22,152 nt of DNA from RGIG4034 sp045576455 (GCA_045576455.1 JAZNGM010000021.1:1-22152); one strand, 5' to 3'. Positions 7,465 through 15,252 are shown, counted from the first letter of the stretch. Notes: generated by a model not told the origin, from the sequence alone. Translations and numbers: made by a program.

Positions 7465-8400
7465 ATGCAACATCACAGAATTACAATTGGGGGAAAGATA
7501 TGTTCGTTGCGTGTAGCGAAAGGTATGACGCAAGAACAATTAGCTATGATACTTTGCGTAAGTCCGACGGCTGTTTCAAAATGGGAGCGGAATATTGCTA
7601 ATCCTAGTATTGAAGTTCTGTGCGACCTTGCGGACTATTTTGACTGTAGTGTTGATGAATTGATGGGACGTGAAGAAAAGTATCTTACAAAAGTAGGAAT
7701 TTATGACAATGAGAAGTTGCAACTTGTTGAAGTGGCTGAGGAACTATTGATGTGCAGTGAAATAAGCAGAAATGAAGGATTGCTGGCACTTGATGAATAC
7801 TTGAAGTTGTATAATGGGGATAGTAAATTTCTACCTTTTGCTATACATTTTTTCTTGCAGTCGGTTATGAAGCGAATGAGTTATGAACTTACATTTCAAC
7901 TTTTAGAAAATTATGTAACCACGTTGGCTGTTGAAGAGCAAAGAGAGGGTCATATGATTGTTGATATACTTCATAGAATAGCTTCAGGTGAGAGTACTGA
8001 GGTGTTACGGGAAATTATAGCATCCTATGTAGGGATAGGTTATTGGAAAAAACTAGAGAATGCTAAGAAAGATAACCAAGGCAAAAGAAATAGGGATGAA
8101 ATTATTGGTAAGTATATGAAAAAGAGACTTTTTTCCAATAAAACGGATTTGTTGGAAGGCTTTGAATTATTTGGCGATTTTGAAATTCAAGCAATATTGA
8201 GAAATTTGGATAATGAAACTTTGATAGCGGGATTAAGTGGTGCTTCGGGAAAAATAGTTGCAAGATTCTTGATGAATTTATCTGATAGATTACTTTATTT
8301 TATAAGTGAAGATATTGATAATTATAAGGGGACAGAAGTAGAAATATTGAAAGCGCAACGCAGGATACTTGAAGTTGGAGTGTGCTTTCTTTCTGAGTAG
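7465..8400 (+). CDS. XRE-family HTH protein with MotA-like middle and FliG C-terminal-like domain
   Basis: 311 residues. Residues 8-68 form an XRE helix-turn-helix (GMTQEQLAMILCVSPTAVSKWERN, a clear Cro/C1 fold). Residues about 88-190 contain SRNEGLLALDEYL and then EEQREGHMIVDIL. These resemble the cytoplasmic region of the flagellar stator protein MotA (R+EGLLALE, then E-E-R with G..I). Residues 228-308 resemble the C-terminal domain of the rotor switch protein FliG: F.LFGDFEIQAILRNLDN, GLSGAS, NLSDR and a closing EILKAQRRILE helix. There are no membrane segments. So a DNA-binding head is joined to soluble versions of two parts that touch each other in the flagellar motor. GGGGG lies 11 bases before ATG 7465. 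The HTH call is firm; the MotA and FliG similarities are my reading from memory, the FliG one stronger. A role as a regulator is inferred; a link to motility is unproven. Confidence 0.85.
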   Translation: MQHHRITIGGKICSLRVAKGMTQEQLAMILCVSPTAVSKWERNIANPSIEVLCDLADYFDCSVDELMGREEKYLTKVGIYDNEKLQLVEVAEELLMCSEISRNEGLLALDEYLKLYNGDSKFLPFAIHFFLQSVMKRMSYELTFQLLENYVTTLAVEEQREGHMIVDILHRIASGESTEVLREIIASYVGIGYWKKLENAKKDNQGKRNRDEIIGKYMKKRLFSNKTDLLEGFELFGDFEIQAILRNLDNETLIAGLSGASGKIVARFLMNLSDRLLYFISEDIDNYKGTEVEILKAQRRILEVGVCFLSE

Positions 8401-8472
8401 AAATGCGTCAGAATAAAAACATGATTACAGTATTAAAGACAGAATGATATGTGATACACGAGGAGAATAATA

Positions 8473-9375
8473 ATGAACACAAGTGATATTTCAAATATTT
8501 TTAAATCTTGTTTGAATGAAGAAACGCAGGATATCAATAGATGTGCTGTCGGTATCGGGAATCAGGTGTATATTGTTAAATGTGAAAATGATAAATATAT
8601 TTTCAGGTGTAGTATGGAGCAGGATGCGTATAAAGATACTATTTATTGGCTTGAAAGATTAGCAGATTTAAATATTCCTGTTTCTAAGGTGCTTTTTCAC
8701 GGGAAATATGAAGGATATATGTATTTGATTTTAAATTATATAGAGGGTGAAGATATCGGTCTGGTGTATGAAAATCTGACTGTGAGTGAGAAAAGAAGAA
8801 TAGCAAAGGATGTCATGGAAATTCAGAGAAAGGTATCCGGATTACAGTTAGATGAAAACAAGGATAATTGGACATGGTATGATTTTTTGAATGAAATGCT
8901 TGATAGGGCAGAAATAAGAATTGTACAAAATGGATACTTTGATAAGGGAAGAGTAGCAGAGCTTCGTAAACAGATGCCTCTTTTAAATGATTATTTCCTT
9001 AATATTAAACCCATTGCTTATCTGGATGATATAAGTACAAAAAATCTGCTTATCTATAATGGTAAAGTATCCGGTATTATTGATGTTGATTGGATGGGTA
9101 TAGGCGATAATCTGACCTTTATTTCAATGACATACGTGGCACTTAAGAATATGGGCTGTAAAACGGATTATATTGATTTCCTGTTAGAAGAACGTAGTTG
9201 TAATGACGTAGAATATAGAGCTTTCTTGTTTTATTGTTTGCTTTTTTGTGTTGATTTTATGGGTGAACGTGGCATGCAGTTTGGGGACAAGAAAGTAGAA
9301 GTTAATGCAAACGTAGTAAAAAGTTTTAATATGTTATATGATGAGTTATATAAAGAGTTTACAAAGAGTTTATAA
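8473..9375 (+). CDS. Aminoglycoside phosphotransferase-family kinase (APH/choline kinase fold)
   Basis: 300 residues, standard for the APH family. The catalytic loop is YLDDISTKNLL (D186 as catalytic base, N191 as metal ligand), followed by IIDVDW (D204, the DFG-equivalent aspartate). The usual His of the HxDxxxxN motif is Leu184, a change I have seen in clostridial members of this family. The N-terminal nucleotide-binding lobe is seen in KYIFRCSMEQDAYKD and YLILNYIEGED. It should phosphorylate a small hydroxylated molecule with ATP or GTP; substrate is unknown and antibiotic resistance should not be assumed. GAGGAG precedes ATG 8473. It lies 72 bases after the XRE/FliG-like gene in the same direction with no terminator between, so co-transcription is plausible. 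Confidence 0.82.
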   Translation: MNTSDISNIFKSCLNEETQDINRCAVGIGNQVYIVKCENDKYIFRCSMEQDAYKDTIYWLERLADLNIPVSKVLFHGKYEGYMYLILNYIEGEDIGLVYENLTVSEKRRIAKDVMEIQRKVSGLQLDENKDNWTWYDFLNEMLDRAEIRIVQNGYFDKGRVAELRKQMPLLNDYFLNIKPIAYLDDISTKNLLIYNGKVSGIIDVDWMGIGDNLTFISMTYVALKNMGCKTDYIDFLLEERSCNDVEYRAFLFYCLLFCVDFMGERGMQFGDKKVEVNANVVKSFNMLYDELYKEFTKSL

Positions 9376-9378
9376 AGA

Positions 9379-9420
9379 AAATACCCGGTGAGCATTTCTG
9401 CCTGCCGGGTATTTCGTGTT
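9379..9420. terminator. Bidirectional terminator between converging genes
   Basis: Stem AAATACCCGG (9379-9388) with CCGGGTATTT (9405-9414) and a 16-base loop. T-rich tracts lie on both sides, so it can serve the kinase gene (+) and the SGNH hydrolase gene (-). Confidence 0.85.
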
Positions 9421-9427
9421 TTATTAA

Positions 9428-10933
9428 TTAATCAAGAAACATGTTAAGGTCAATGCAGTTAGCCATTACGTTATAGCCTTCATATGGATGTAAACCATCT
9501 GACTTTGTGTATAAGAATGAAATGTTTCTAGGGTTATTCTTATCGGCAACGGCTTCATCAAAAGGAATGATTCCGTCGAAACCGGATTCTTCAGAACGCA
9601 TCCAATCATTAATAGCTAATCTTACTGTTTCAGCTTGTACGGTGTAATAGTTACTTGTTCCAAATGGAAGAATTGGAGCACCGTAAACTTTAATATCGTT
9701 TTCGTGACACAGTTCTATCATTTTTTTGTATTCAGGAATTAACTGTTCGTGTTTCTTGTCGTCTGTTATTTTTCCAATATCATTTACGCCAAAGAGAATG
9801 ATAACATAGTCTACATTGTCATGTTCCAGAATGTCACGTTTGAATCTGTCTTTTCCGGATACGGTTGGATATGCGCCTAAAATGGAGTTTGAACCAAGTC
9901 CTTCGTTGAGGACGGCAATATTTTTAGTGTCTTCATTCTCCTGAAGTCTCTTAGCAAGGTAGTCTGCATATCGTGTGTAGCTATCCGGTTTTTTGCCTAA
10001 GTAGCTTGCATCTGTACCGTAGCCGTCAGTTATGGAGTCTCCAAACAGTACAACAGCTTTTCCGTCAGGACATAATACAGAACAGTCGGCAAGATAGAAC
10101 CAGCTGGTAGTTGTCTGATAGCCGGATAAAACTTCTGCGGAAACCTGATCGCCGCTTACTTGGTATGTAGTGGCTCTGGCACCTCTATGGCCTGTAATAT
10201 TAATTTTTGGAGCTTTTCCAAAGTACATGGAAACGGCAAGGTTGTCTAATCCTTTTACGCTTATATCAATAGGATCGGTAATAATTACTTTGCCTTTTGG
10301 AATTACGAAAGAGGTTTCTCCATTAACTGTAACCTCAGTATCGGTTGATGGAACTATGGTAGACATATCAACTTTTGCAGTACCGAATCCTTTTGTATCA
10401 GCAAGTGCGTCAGGAGACTGCTTTGCAACGTGCATGGAATTTATTTCTACGTCGCTTTCACCATATTGGTTAGAAAGTCTGAAACGTATATAAGGACCAC
10501 TAACGGTAACGCGGATAATCTGGCGTACGGTAGTTCCTTCTAATGCCATTTTAGGCATGGCACTATCGGTAGCACCGGATAAATTACATTTTTCTTCTGT
10601 GGTTGCCCAAGCGGATAACCAGTCAGCCGGTTCGATTTCGGAGATGGGAATCTTAGGTTCTTCCGGTTCCACCGGTTGTTCCGGTTCAACGGTCGTAGTA
10701 TCTTCATCATCCGTTGTATCGGTATCTTCCGGAGTATTTGTATCATTAGAAGTATCGGTATTTTCAGATGTGTCTGTATTTACCGGTACATCAGTGTTTT
10801 CTGTATCGTCAGAGATTGCCGGGGGAGTAGTGGAAGGGTCATTTTCCTTTTTTGATGAACCACATGCCTGTAAACATAAGGAGATAACCAATATGATACA
10901 AAGCAGTGTTGATTTTAGTTTTTTTGTTGACAT
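9428..10933 (-). CDS. SGNH/GDSL hydrolase lipoprotein (likely carbohydrate esterase)
   Basis: 501 residues from ATG at 10933, where AAAGGA lies about ten bases upstream; a longer frame to 10981 has no ribosome site. The N-terminus is a lipoprotein signal with lipobox LQAC (Cys24). Residues 29-97 form a linker rich in Asp, Thr, Glu and Pro that should hold the enzyme away from the membrane. A beta-sandwich-like domain (about 104-280, DWLSAWATTEE) precedes the SGNH core. The core has block I FGDSITDG with Ser300, Gly/Asn in GLGSNS (about 347-350), GVND with Asn384, and DGLHP with Asp479 and His482. All catalytic residues are present. Such enzymes deacetylate polysaccharides or act as lipases; next to glycosidase genes, a carbohydrate acetylesterase is the best guess. 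It acts outside the cell, tethered to the membrane. Confidence 0.9.
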   Translation of the reverse strand: MSTKKLKSTLLCIILVISLCLQACGSSKKENDPSTTPPAISDDTENTDVPVNTDTSENTDTSNDTNTPEDTDTTDDEDTTTVEPEQPVEPEEPKIPISEIEPADWLSAWATTEEKCNLSGATDSAMPKMALEGTTVRQIIRVTVSGPYIRFRLSNQYGESDVEINSMHVAKQSPDALADTKGFGTAKVDMSTIVPSTDTEVTVNGETSFVIPKGKVIITDPIDISVKGLDNLAVSMYFGKAPKINITGHRGARATTYQVSGDQVSAEVLSGYQTTTSWFYLADCSVLCPDGKAVVLFGDSITDGYGTDASYLGKKPDSYTRYADYLAKRLQENEDTKNIAVLNEGLGSNSILGAYPTVSGKDRFKRDILEHDNVDYVIILFGVNDIGKITDDKKHEQLIPEYKKMIELCHENDIKVYGAPILPFGTSNYYTVQAETVRLAINDWMRSEESGFDGIIPFDEAVADKNNPRNISFLYTKSDGLHPYEGYNVMANCIDLNMFLD

Positions 10934-10995
10934 TGTTATGTATCCTTTCTTTATCTGTTGATTATATCTTAACCATAGCAATGTAAGTTAAGGTA

Positions 10996-11021
10996 AATCA
11001 TATAATATATGATTGTATCAT
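10996..11021. promoter_or_regulatory. AT-rich palindromes at the SGNH gene promoter
   Basis: A perfect 9-bp palindrome with one central base (AATCATATA-a-TATATGATT, 10996-11014) overlaps a second one (ATGAT-tgt-ATCAT, 11009-11021). Read on the minus strand the second contains TGATACAAT, an extended -10 box, so the first palindrome would sit at the transcription start, a natural operator position. A rival promoter is TTGCGT (minus strand, 11060-11065) with TATATA around 11038-11043. AT-richness raises the chance of random dyads. Confidence 0.4.
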
Positions 11022-11072
11022 AGATAGAGAATATATGTATATACATTTCTAATGATTTGACGCAATATATAC

Positions 11073-11107
11073 AAAAAGAAACCCGCCCATTCAAGAGAAT
11101 GGACGGG
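11073..11107 (-). terminator. Intrinsic terminator of the LysM protein gene
   Basis: Arms 11082-11092 and 11097-11107 (CCCGcCCATTC / GAATGGaCGGG, one mismatch). On the minus strand the hairpin is followed by TTTCTTTTTG, so it ends transcription from the 12388-11135 gene. Confidence 0.88.
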
Positions 11108-11134
11108 AATGAATCTACATTATGTAAGTCTATA

Positions 11135-12388
11135 TTATGGTAAGATAAGAATCTGACCAGCCATGATGAATCTTACATTAGTAATTCCGTTTACAGCTGC
11201 AAGTTCAGCTAAATCACAGCCGTGCTGCTTAGCAATCTTGTAAAGTGTATCGCCTTTTACAACTTTGTACTGTGTATTAGGATCAAGAGTAGGAATTGTT
11301 AATTTAGCACCCTTGAAGATTAATCTTGGGTTTTCGATGTTGTTAGCTTTCATAATATCTTCAACTCTAACATCAAACATTTTGGAGATTTTCCAAAGTG
11401 TATCACCAGCCTGAACTTCATACTTGCCATCAACAAGTTCGCCTGAAGGTACATCTGCAGGTACATCACTAACCGGCTTGTCACCTAATGTGATTTCGTA
11501 AACAGTAACGTTGTTAATGTTAATTCCGTAACCTGAGCTTGCGAATAAGATTTCTGTTGAATCAGAAGAAGCTGTTAATGTGAAAGTCTTCTCGATTTCT
11601 TTTCCAACGTTTTCAGTTGCAATAGCCTGAATTTCAGTAGCAGTATTTGAATCATTTCCGTTGTTGATGAGATAGAAACGAACACCAGCATCGTCAGCGG
11701 AGTCGAATTTTAATCTTACGTTAACTGTAATGCTGTTTCCTGCTGTTAATGTTTCAGGAAGTGCAAAAGAAGCTTTCATTGATTTCTGGTCACTGAATGT
11801 AATAGAACCATCTGCATTGTCAGCAGGTTCTTCACCGCTCTTGAAGATTCTTTCTGCAAGGTTAATAGAAACAAGACCATCTGCTGATTCAGCAGCTTTC
11901 TCACCTAAAGTGATTTCATGGATTGTAACATTGTTAATGTTAATTCCGTAACCTGAGCTTGCAAATAAAAGTTCTGATGAAGTATTTGCAGCTGTTAATG
12001 TAAATGTCTTTTCAATTACAGTGCCTGTTGCTTCATTAGCAATAGCCTGGATTTCAGAAGCTGTATTAGAATCTACGCCACCATTGATGAGGTAGAAACG
12101 AACGCCTGCGTCATCAGCTGAATCGAACTGTAATTTTACGTTTACAGTGATGCTTTCTCCGGCATTTAATACCTTAGGAAGGGCAAAAGAAGCTTTCATT
12201 GATTTCTGATCGCTGAATGTGATAGAACCATCAGCGTTGTCTGCAGGTTCTTCGCCGCTCTTAAATACGCGTGTAGCGATATCGAGTTTTTCTTCTGCAG
12301 CTTTTACGTCGGACATAGTGCCCATTGTGAGTACCATCATGACAACAATCATTAAGGCACCCGTAAGTCGAAGTACAAACTTTTTCAT
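11135..12388 (-). CDS. Secreted protein with two tandem beta-rich modules and two C-terminal LysM domains
   Basis: 417 residues. The signal peptide spans residues 1-30 (MKKF..., hydrophobic 10-24, likely cut after VKA). Two copies of a 131-residue module follow at 33-163 and 173-303, offset by exactly 140 residues; each holds KSGEEPADNADGSITFSD and ends with GININNVT.(H/Y)EITLG. The pattern is like galactose-binding-fold carbohydrate-binding modules, but I cannot assign a CBM family. LysM domains at 323-366 (YEVQAGDTLWKISK) and 374-417 (YKVVKGDTLYKIAK) should bind peptidoglycan. It therefore looks like a wall-bound binding protein with no catalytic domain, perhaps holding glycan substrate at the cell. 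AAGGAG lies before ATG 12388. It is divergent from the GH2 gene. Confidence 0.85.
   Translation of the reverse strand: MKKFVLRLTGALMIVVMMVLTMGTMSDVKAAEEKLDIATRVFKSGEEPADNADGSITFSDQKSMKASFALPKVLNAGESITVNVKLQFDSADDAGVRFYLINGGVDSNTASEIQAIANEATGTVIEKTFTLTAANTSSELLFASSGYGININNVTIHEITLGEKAAESADGLVSINLAERIFKSGEEPADNADGSITFSDQKSMKASFALPETLTAGNSITVNVRLKFDSADDAGVRFYLINNGNDSNTATEIQAIATENVGKEIEKTFTLTASSDSTEILFASSGYGININNVTVYEITLGDKPVSDVPADVPSGELVDGKYEVQAGDTLWKISKMFDVRVEDIMKANNIENPRLIFKGAKLTIPTLDPNTQYKVVKGDTLYKIAKQHGCDLAELAAVNGITNVRFIMAGQILILP
11480..11872 (-). repeat. Tandem module copy 2 within the LysM protein gene
   Basis: Encodes residues 173-303; it is the direct repeat of 11900-12292, offset 420 bases. 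In a 90-base block (11756-11845 against 12176-12265) I count nine differences, all synonymous. Confidence 0.9.
11900..12292 (-). repeat. Tandem module copy 1 within the LysM protein gene
   Basis: Encodes residues 33-163, partner of the repeat at 11480-11872. The two protein copies are most alike at their N-terminal 40 residues and around FASSGYGININNVT. Confidence 0.9.
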
Positions 12389-12451
12389 AAAACTTAATCT
12401 CCTTATAAATTTTCTTAGTGCTTTTTTAAATAGTACCGCACTGTAAATGTA

Positions 12452-12480
12452 AGTATATCACGGTCGTTGTTAATACTCAA
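12452..12480 (-). promoter_or_regulatory. Extended -10 promoter of the LysM protein gene
   Basis: On the minus strand: TTGAGT (12475-12480), 17 bases, then TATACT (12452-12457) preceded by TGA, an extended -10. The leader to ATG 12388 is about 57 bases. Confidence 0.65.
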
Positions 12481-12533
12481 CAATTAATTACCAAAATTTT
12501 ATAATTTTTTTTGAAATTAATACAAAAACAAGT

Positions 12534-12562
12534 TTGCTTGGAATGAATTTCAATGTTATTAT
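12534..12562 (+). promoter_or_regulatory. Probable promoter of the GH2 gene
   Basis: TTGCTT (12534-12539), 17 bases, TATTAT (12557-12562). It lies back to back with the divergent LysM-gene promoter; the -35 boxes are 53 bases apart, so one regulator could act on both. Confidence 0.5.
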
Positions 12563-12626
12563 GGTTACAATATTTAAAAAGTGAAAAGAAATTTCGGCAA
12601 GTTGACGAAAATGGGAGGATATATAC

Positions 12627-15089
12627 ATGCAAAGCATTGCTTTAGATGAAAAGTGGACTTTTAGAAGAAGTTACCTGGATAGTATCGGAATGTTATCAGA
12701 GGATAAGGGAGTTATAGTAAATCTTCCGCATGACGGAATGATAGGAACGCCGGTTACCCCTGATGCACCTGCCAAGTCGGATAGCGGTTATTTTACGGGT
12801 GGACTTACTAATTACACAAAATATGTTATGATTCCTTCTGAATGGAAAAATGACTGTGTCGGATTACAATTTGACGGAGTTATGATGAATGCTACGGTTG
12901 ATATTAATGGTGGAAGAGTTTGCCTTCAAAATTACGGATATGCACCGTTTTATGTTGATTTAACAAAATACGTAACGTTTGGTGAAGAAAACCGTATTAC
13001 TATCAATACAAATACCAGCATGCAGCCAAATTCCCGTTGGTATACAGGTTCGGGATTATTCCGCGGAGTCAAACTTTGTCATGGCCCCCGGGTACATATT
13101 ACGCAGGATGGTATATATGTATATACAAAAGAAGTTGCTGGCGGTTATGCTTTTCTTGAATCAGAGATTGAAATTGAAAATGCTACATTAGAAAACAGAA
13201 TGGCAGAAGTGACGGTACATATCTTAGAAGATGGCAAGGAAGATATAGTTGCAAATACAAAAAGAGTTATTCGGGTGAATTCCGGCTGTAAAGAAATCGC
13301 AAGAATGGCAATTAATCTTAAGGAACCTAAACTTTGGGATGCTGAAAATCCCAATTTATATCAGGTGAAGGTTTTTGTTAAAGATTTGGGTACATACCGG
13401 ACACATTTTGAAAAATCAGAAGATACAACGGTCGATGAAGGTATGACCTTATTTGGTGTAAGGACAATTACGGCGGATTCGGTCCGCGGTCTTAAAATTA
13501 ATGGAAAAACCGTCAAATTAAAAGGTGGTTGTGTACATCATGATAACGGACTGCTTGGAGCAGTTTCCTTATATGAAATGGAAGCAAGAAAGATTAAAAA
13601 GCTGAAGGAAGTAGGTTTTAATGCGATAAGAACCGCACATAACCCACCGTCAGCTGCCCTTATTGAAGCTTGTGACAGATTGGGAATGTATGTATTTGAC
13701 GAAGCTTTTGATGCATGGGGAATTGCAAAGCGTGCCGGGGACTACAGCCAGTATTTTGCAACACAGTGGGAAAAAGATTTAACATCTTTTATAAAAAGAG
13801 ACAGAAATCATCCATGTGTAACTCTTTGGTCTATCGGAAATGAAATTCCGGAGAGAGGCGGTCTGGGAAACGGATATAATTTAGCAACAAAACTTGCAGA
13901 AACGATTCGCAAACTGGATGGAAGAAGACCAATCAGCAATGGTATTTGTACACTTTGGGCAGGACTTGATGATGCACTTGCGACAGGACGGTGCCTGGAG
14001 CAAAATGCAGCTGAAGATGGTTCATCCATCATGTGGGAAAAGGTTACGGAGCCTTTTACTAACGGGTTAGATGTTGTGGGATATAATTATATAGAAGATA
14101 TATATGAACGTGACCATGAAATGTTCCCGGAAAGAGTAATTTTGGGTTCTGAGAATTTTGCTGTGCAAATTGGTTTCAGATGGCCTATGGTAGAACGTCT
14201 TCCGTATGTAATCGGTGACTTTACATGGACTGCATGGGATTATCTCGGGGAAGCCGGAATAGGAAAAGCTGTGTATGTTGATGAAGATGATCCGCTGGTA
14301 AAAAAAGGATCATGGTCTTTAATGCCGCCGTCAGGTTCGCCGTTCCCTTGGAGAACTGCCAATGATGCTGACTTTGACATTACGGGAAACATGTTACCGC
14401 AAGGCGCTTATAGAAGTGTTGTTTGGGGAAGTAAAAAAACGCATCTCTTTTCCATGCATCCTACGTCGTTCCATAAAGTAGAAATGATGACGATGTGGGG
14501 ATTTCCGGCAGTGTTTTCAAATTGGAATTACAGCGGTTATGAAGGAAAGCCTATAGAACTTGTGGTATATTCCAACGCTGAAGAAGTGGAAGTGTTTGTC
14601 AATGGAAATTCTATCGGAAGAAAGCCGGTTAACATGATGCGTCCAATGCCGAATTCCGTACATTTTGAAACAATATATGAACCGGGAAAAGTAGAAGCTG
14701 TTAGTTATTCAAACGGTAAAGAAATTAGCCGCGATGTATTGGTTACGGCAGGAGAACCTGCTTCAATTACTTTGCTTCCTGAAAAAGTAAATATGAAAGC
14801 AGACGGACATGATCTTATCTGTCTCAAGATTGAAATTAGGGATAAGGACGGAAAGTTGGTTCCGGATGCAGCATTGCCATTGAAAGCAACCATAGACGGA
14901 TGTGCAACCCTTGCCGGTTTTGGCTCTGCGAATCCGATAACGGATGAGGATTATACAGATGATTGTACGGTAAGTTACAGAGGCCGTGCTATGGCAATTA
15001 TACGTTCCGGTTATGAGTCCGGAAAAGTTAATGTTACAATTTCGGCAGAGGGTATGGAAAATGCCGGAGTTGAATTATCGGTAGAATAA
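12627..15089 (+). CDS. GH2 family glycoside hydrolase (beta-galactosidase-like)
   Basis: 820 residues, cytoplasmic (no signal). It has an N-terminal sugar-binding jelly roll (10-160, with NLPHDG and SRWYTGSGLFR), an Ig-like domain (about 165-285) and a TIM barrel from FGVRTITADS onward with RTAHNPPS (335-342). The acid/base Glu is E406 in WSIGNEIPE and the nucleophile is E509 in ILGSENFA. After the barrel come a DUF4982-like domain (about 620-710) and an Ig/invasin-like end (LLPEKVNMKADG). This layout is common in gut Firmicutes and Bacteroidota GH2 enzymes annotated as beta-galactosidase; beta-glucuronidase or another activity cannot be excluded. GGGAGG precedes ATG 12627 and a terminator follows, so it is transcribed alone. 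Confidence 0.92.
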   Translation: MQSIALDEKWTFRRSYLDSIGMLSEDKGVIVNLPHDGMIGTPVTPDAPAKSDSGYFTGGLTNYTKYVMIPSEWKNDCVGLQFDGVMMNATVDINGGRVCLQNYGYAPFYVDLTKYVTFGEENRITINTNTSMQPNSRWYTGSGLFRGVKLCHGPRVHITQDGIYVYTKEVAGGYAFLESEIEIENATLENRMAEVTVHILEDGKEDIVANTKRVIRVNSGCKEIARMAINLKEPKLWDAENPNLYQVKVFVKDLGTYRTHFEKSEDTTVDEGMTLFGVRTITADSVRGLKINGKTVKLKGGCVHHDNGLLGAVSLYEMEARKIKKLKEVGFNAIRTAHNPPSAALIEACDRLGMYVFDEAFDAWGIAKRAGDYSQYFATQWEKDLTSFIKRDRNHPCVTLWSIGNEIPERGGLGNGYNLATKLAETIRKLDGRRPISNGICTLWAGLDDALATGRCLEQNAAEDGSSIMWEKVTEPFTNGLDVVGYNYIEDIYERDHEMFPERVILGSENFAVQIGFRWPMVERLPYVIGDFTWTAWDYLGEAGIGKAVYVDEDDPLVKKGSWSLMPPSGSPFPWRTANDADFDITGNMLPQGAYRSVVWGSKKTHLFSMHPTSFHKVEMMTMWGFPAVFSNWNYSGYEGKPIELVVYSNAEEVEVFVNGNSIGRKPVNMMRPMPNSVHFETIYEPGKVEAVSYSNGKEISRDVLVTAGEPASITLLPEKVNMKADGHDLICLKIEIRDKDGKLVPDAALPLKATIDGCATLAGFGSANPITDEDYTDDCTVSYRGRAMAIIRSGYESGKVNVTISAEGMENAGVELSVE

Positions 15090-15113
15090 TAAGAAGTGTT
15101 ATAAGATAGGTAT

Positions 15114-15161
15114 ACGCCCTTAAAAGATAGAAGAAATCTATTGTTTTAAGGGTGTTTTTTT
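15114..15161 (+). terminator. Intrinsic terminator after the GH2 gene
   Basis: ACGCCCTTAAAA (15114-15125) pairs with TTTTAAGGGTGT (15144-15155) with one G-U pair, and a T-run follows. Confidence 0.9.
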
Positions 15162-15185
15162 GTTTACTTTAAAAAAATGTAAATA

Positions 15186-15229
15186 AACAGTATAAAACAG
15201 TTGACAACAGTTCAATACTGTTATATAGT
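15186..15229 (+). promoter_or_regulatory. Promoter and multi-site operator of the gntR-ABC operon
   Basis: Promoter TTGACA (15201-15206), 17 bases, TATAGT (15224-15229). Over it lie three direct AACAGT repeats at 15186, 15196 and 15206, exactly 10 bp apart, and one inverted ACTGTT at 15217-15222. The last repeat and the inverted one form a 17-bp dyad (AACAGT-tcaat-ACTGTT) lying entirely between -35 and -10; an outer pair AACAGTAT/ATACTGTT (15186-15193, 15215-15222) also exists. Autorepression by the encoded GntR protein is the natural inference. Confidence 0.8.
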
Positions 15230-15252
15230 GTTTATTGCAAGGAGGGTTTGCA

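Noticed and set aside
8473..9375. Calling the kinase an aminoglycoside resistance gene
   Set aside because: Only family-level motifs are present; most such clostridial proteins have unknown metabolic substrates.
10557..10961. 134-codon plus-strand frame, Ser/Val-rich, opposite the esterase gene
   Set aside because: It is the antisense of the Asp/Thr-rich linker and signal peptide; low complexity keeps it open. The minus-strand gene has all catalytic motifs and a ribosome site.
11480..12292. CRISPR array or mobile repeat
   Set aside because: There are only two long repeat copies, both in frame within one protein; they are domain duplications.
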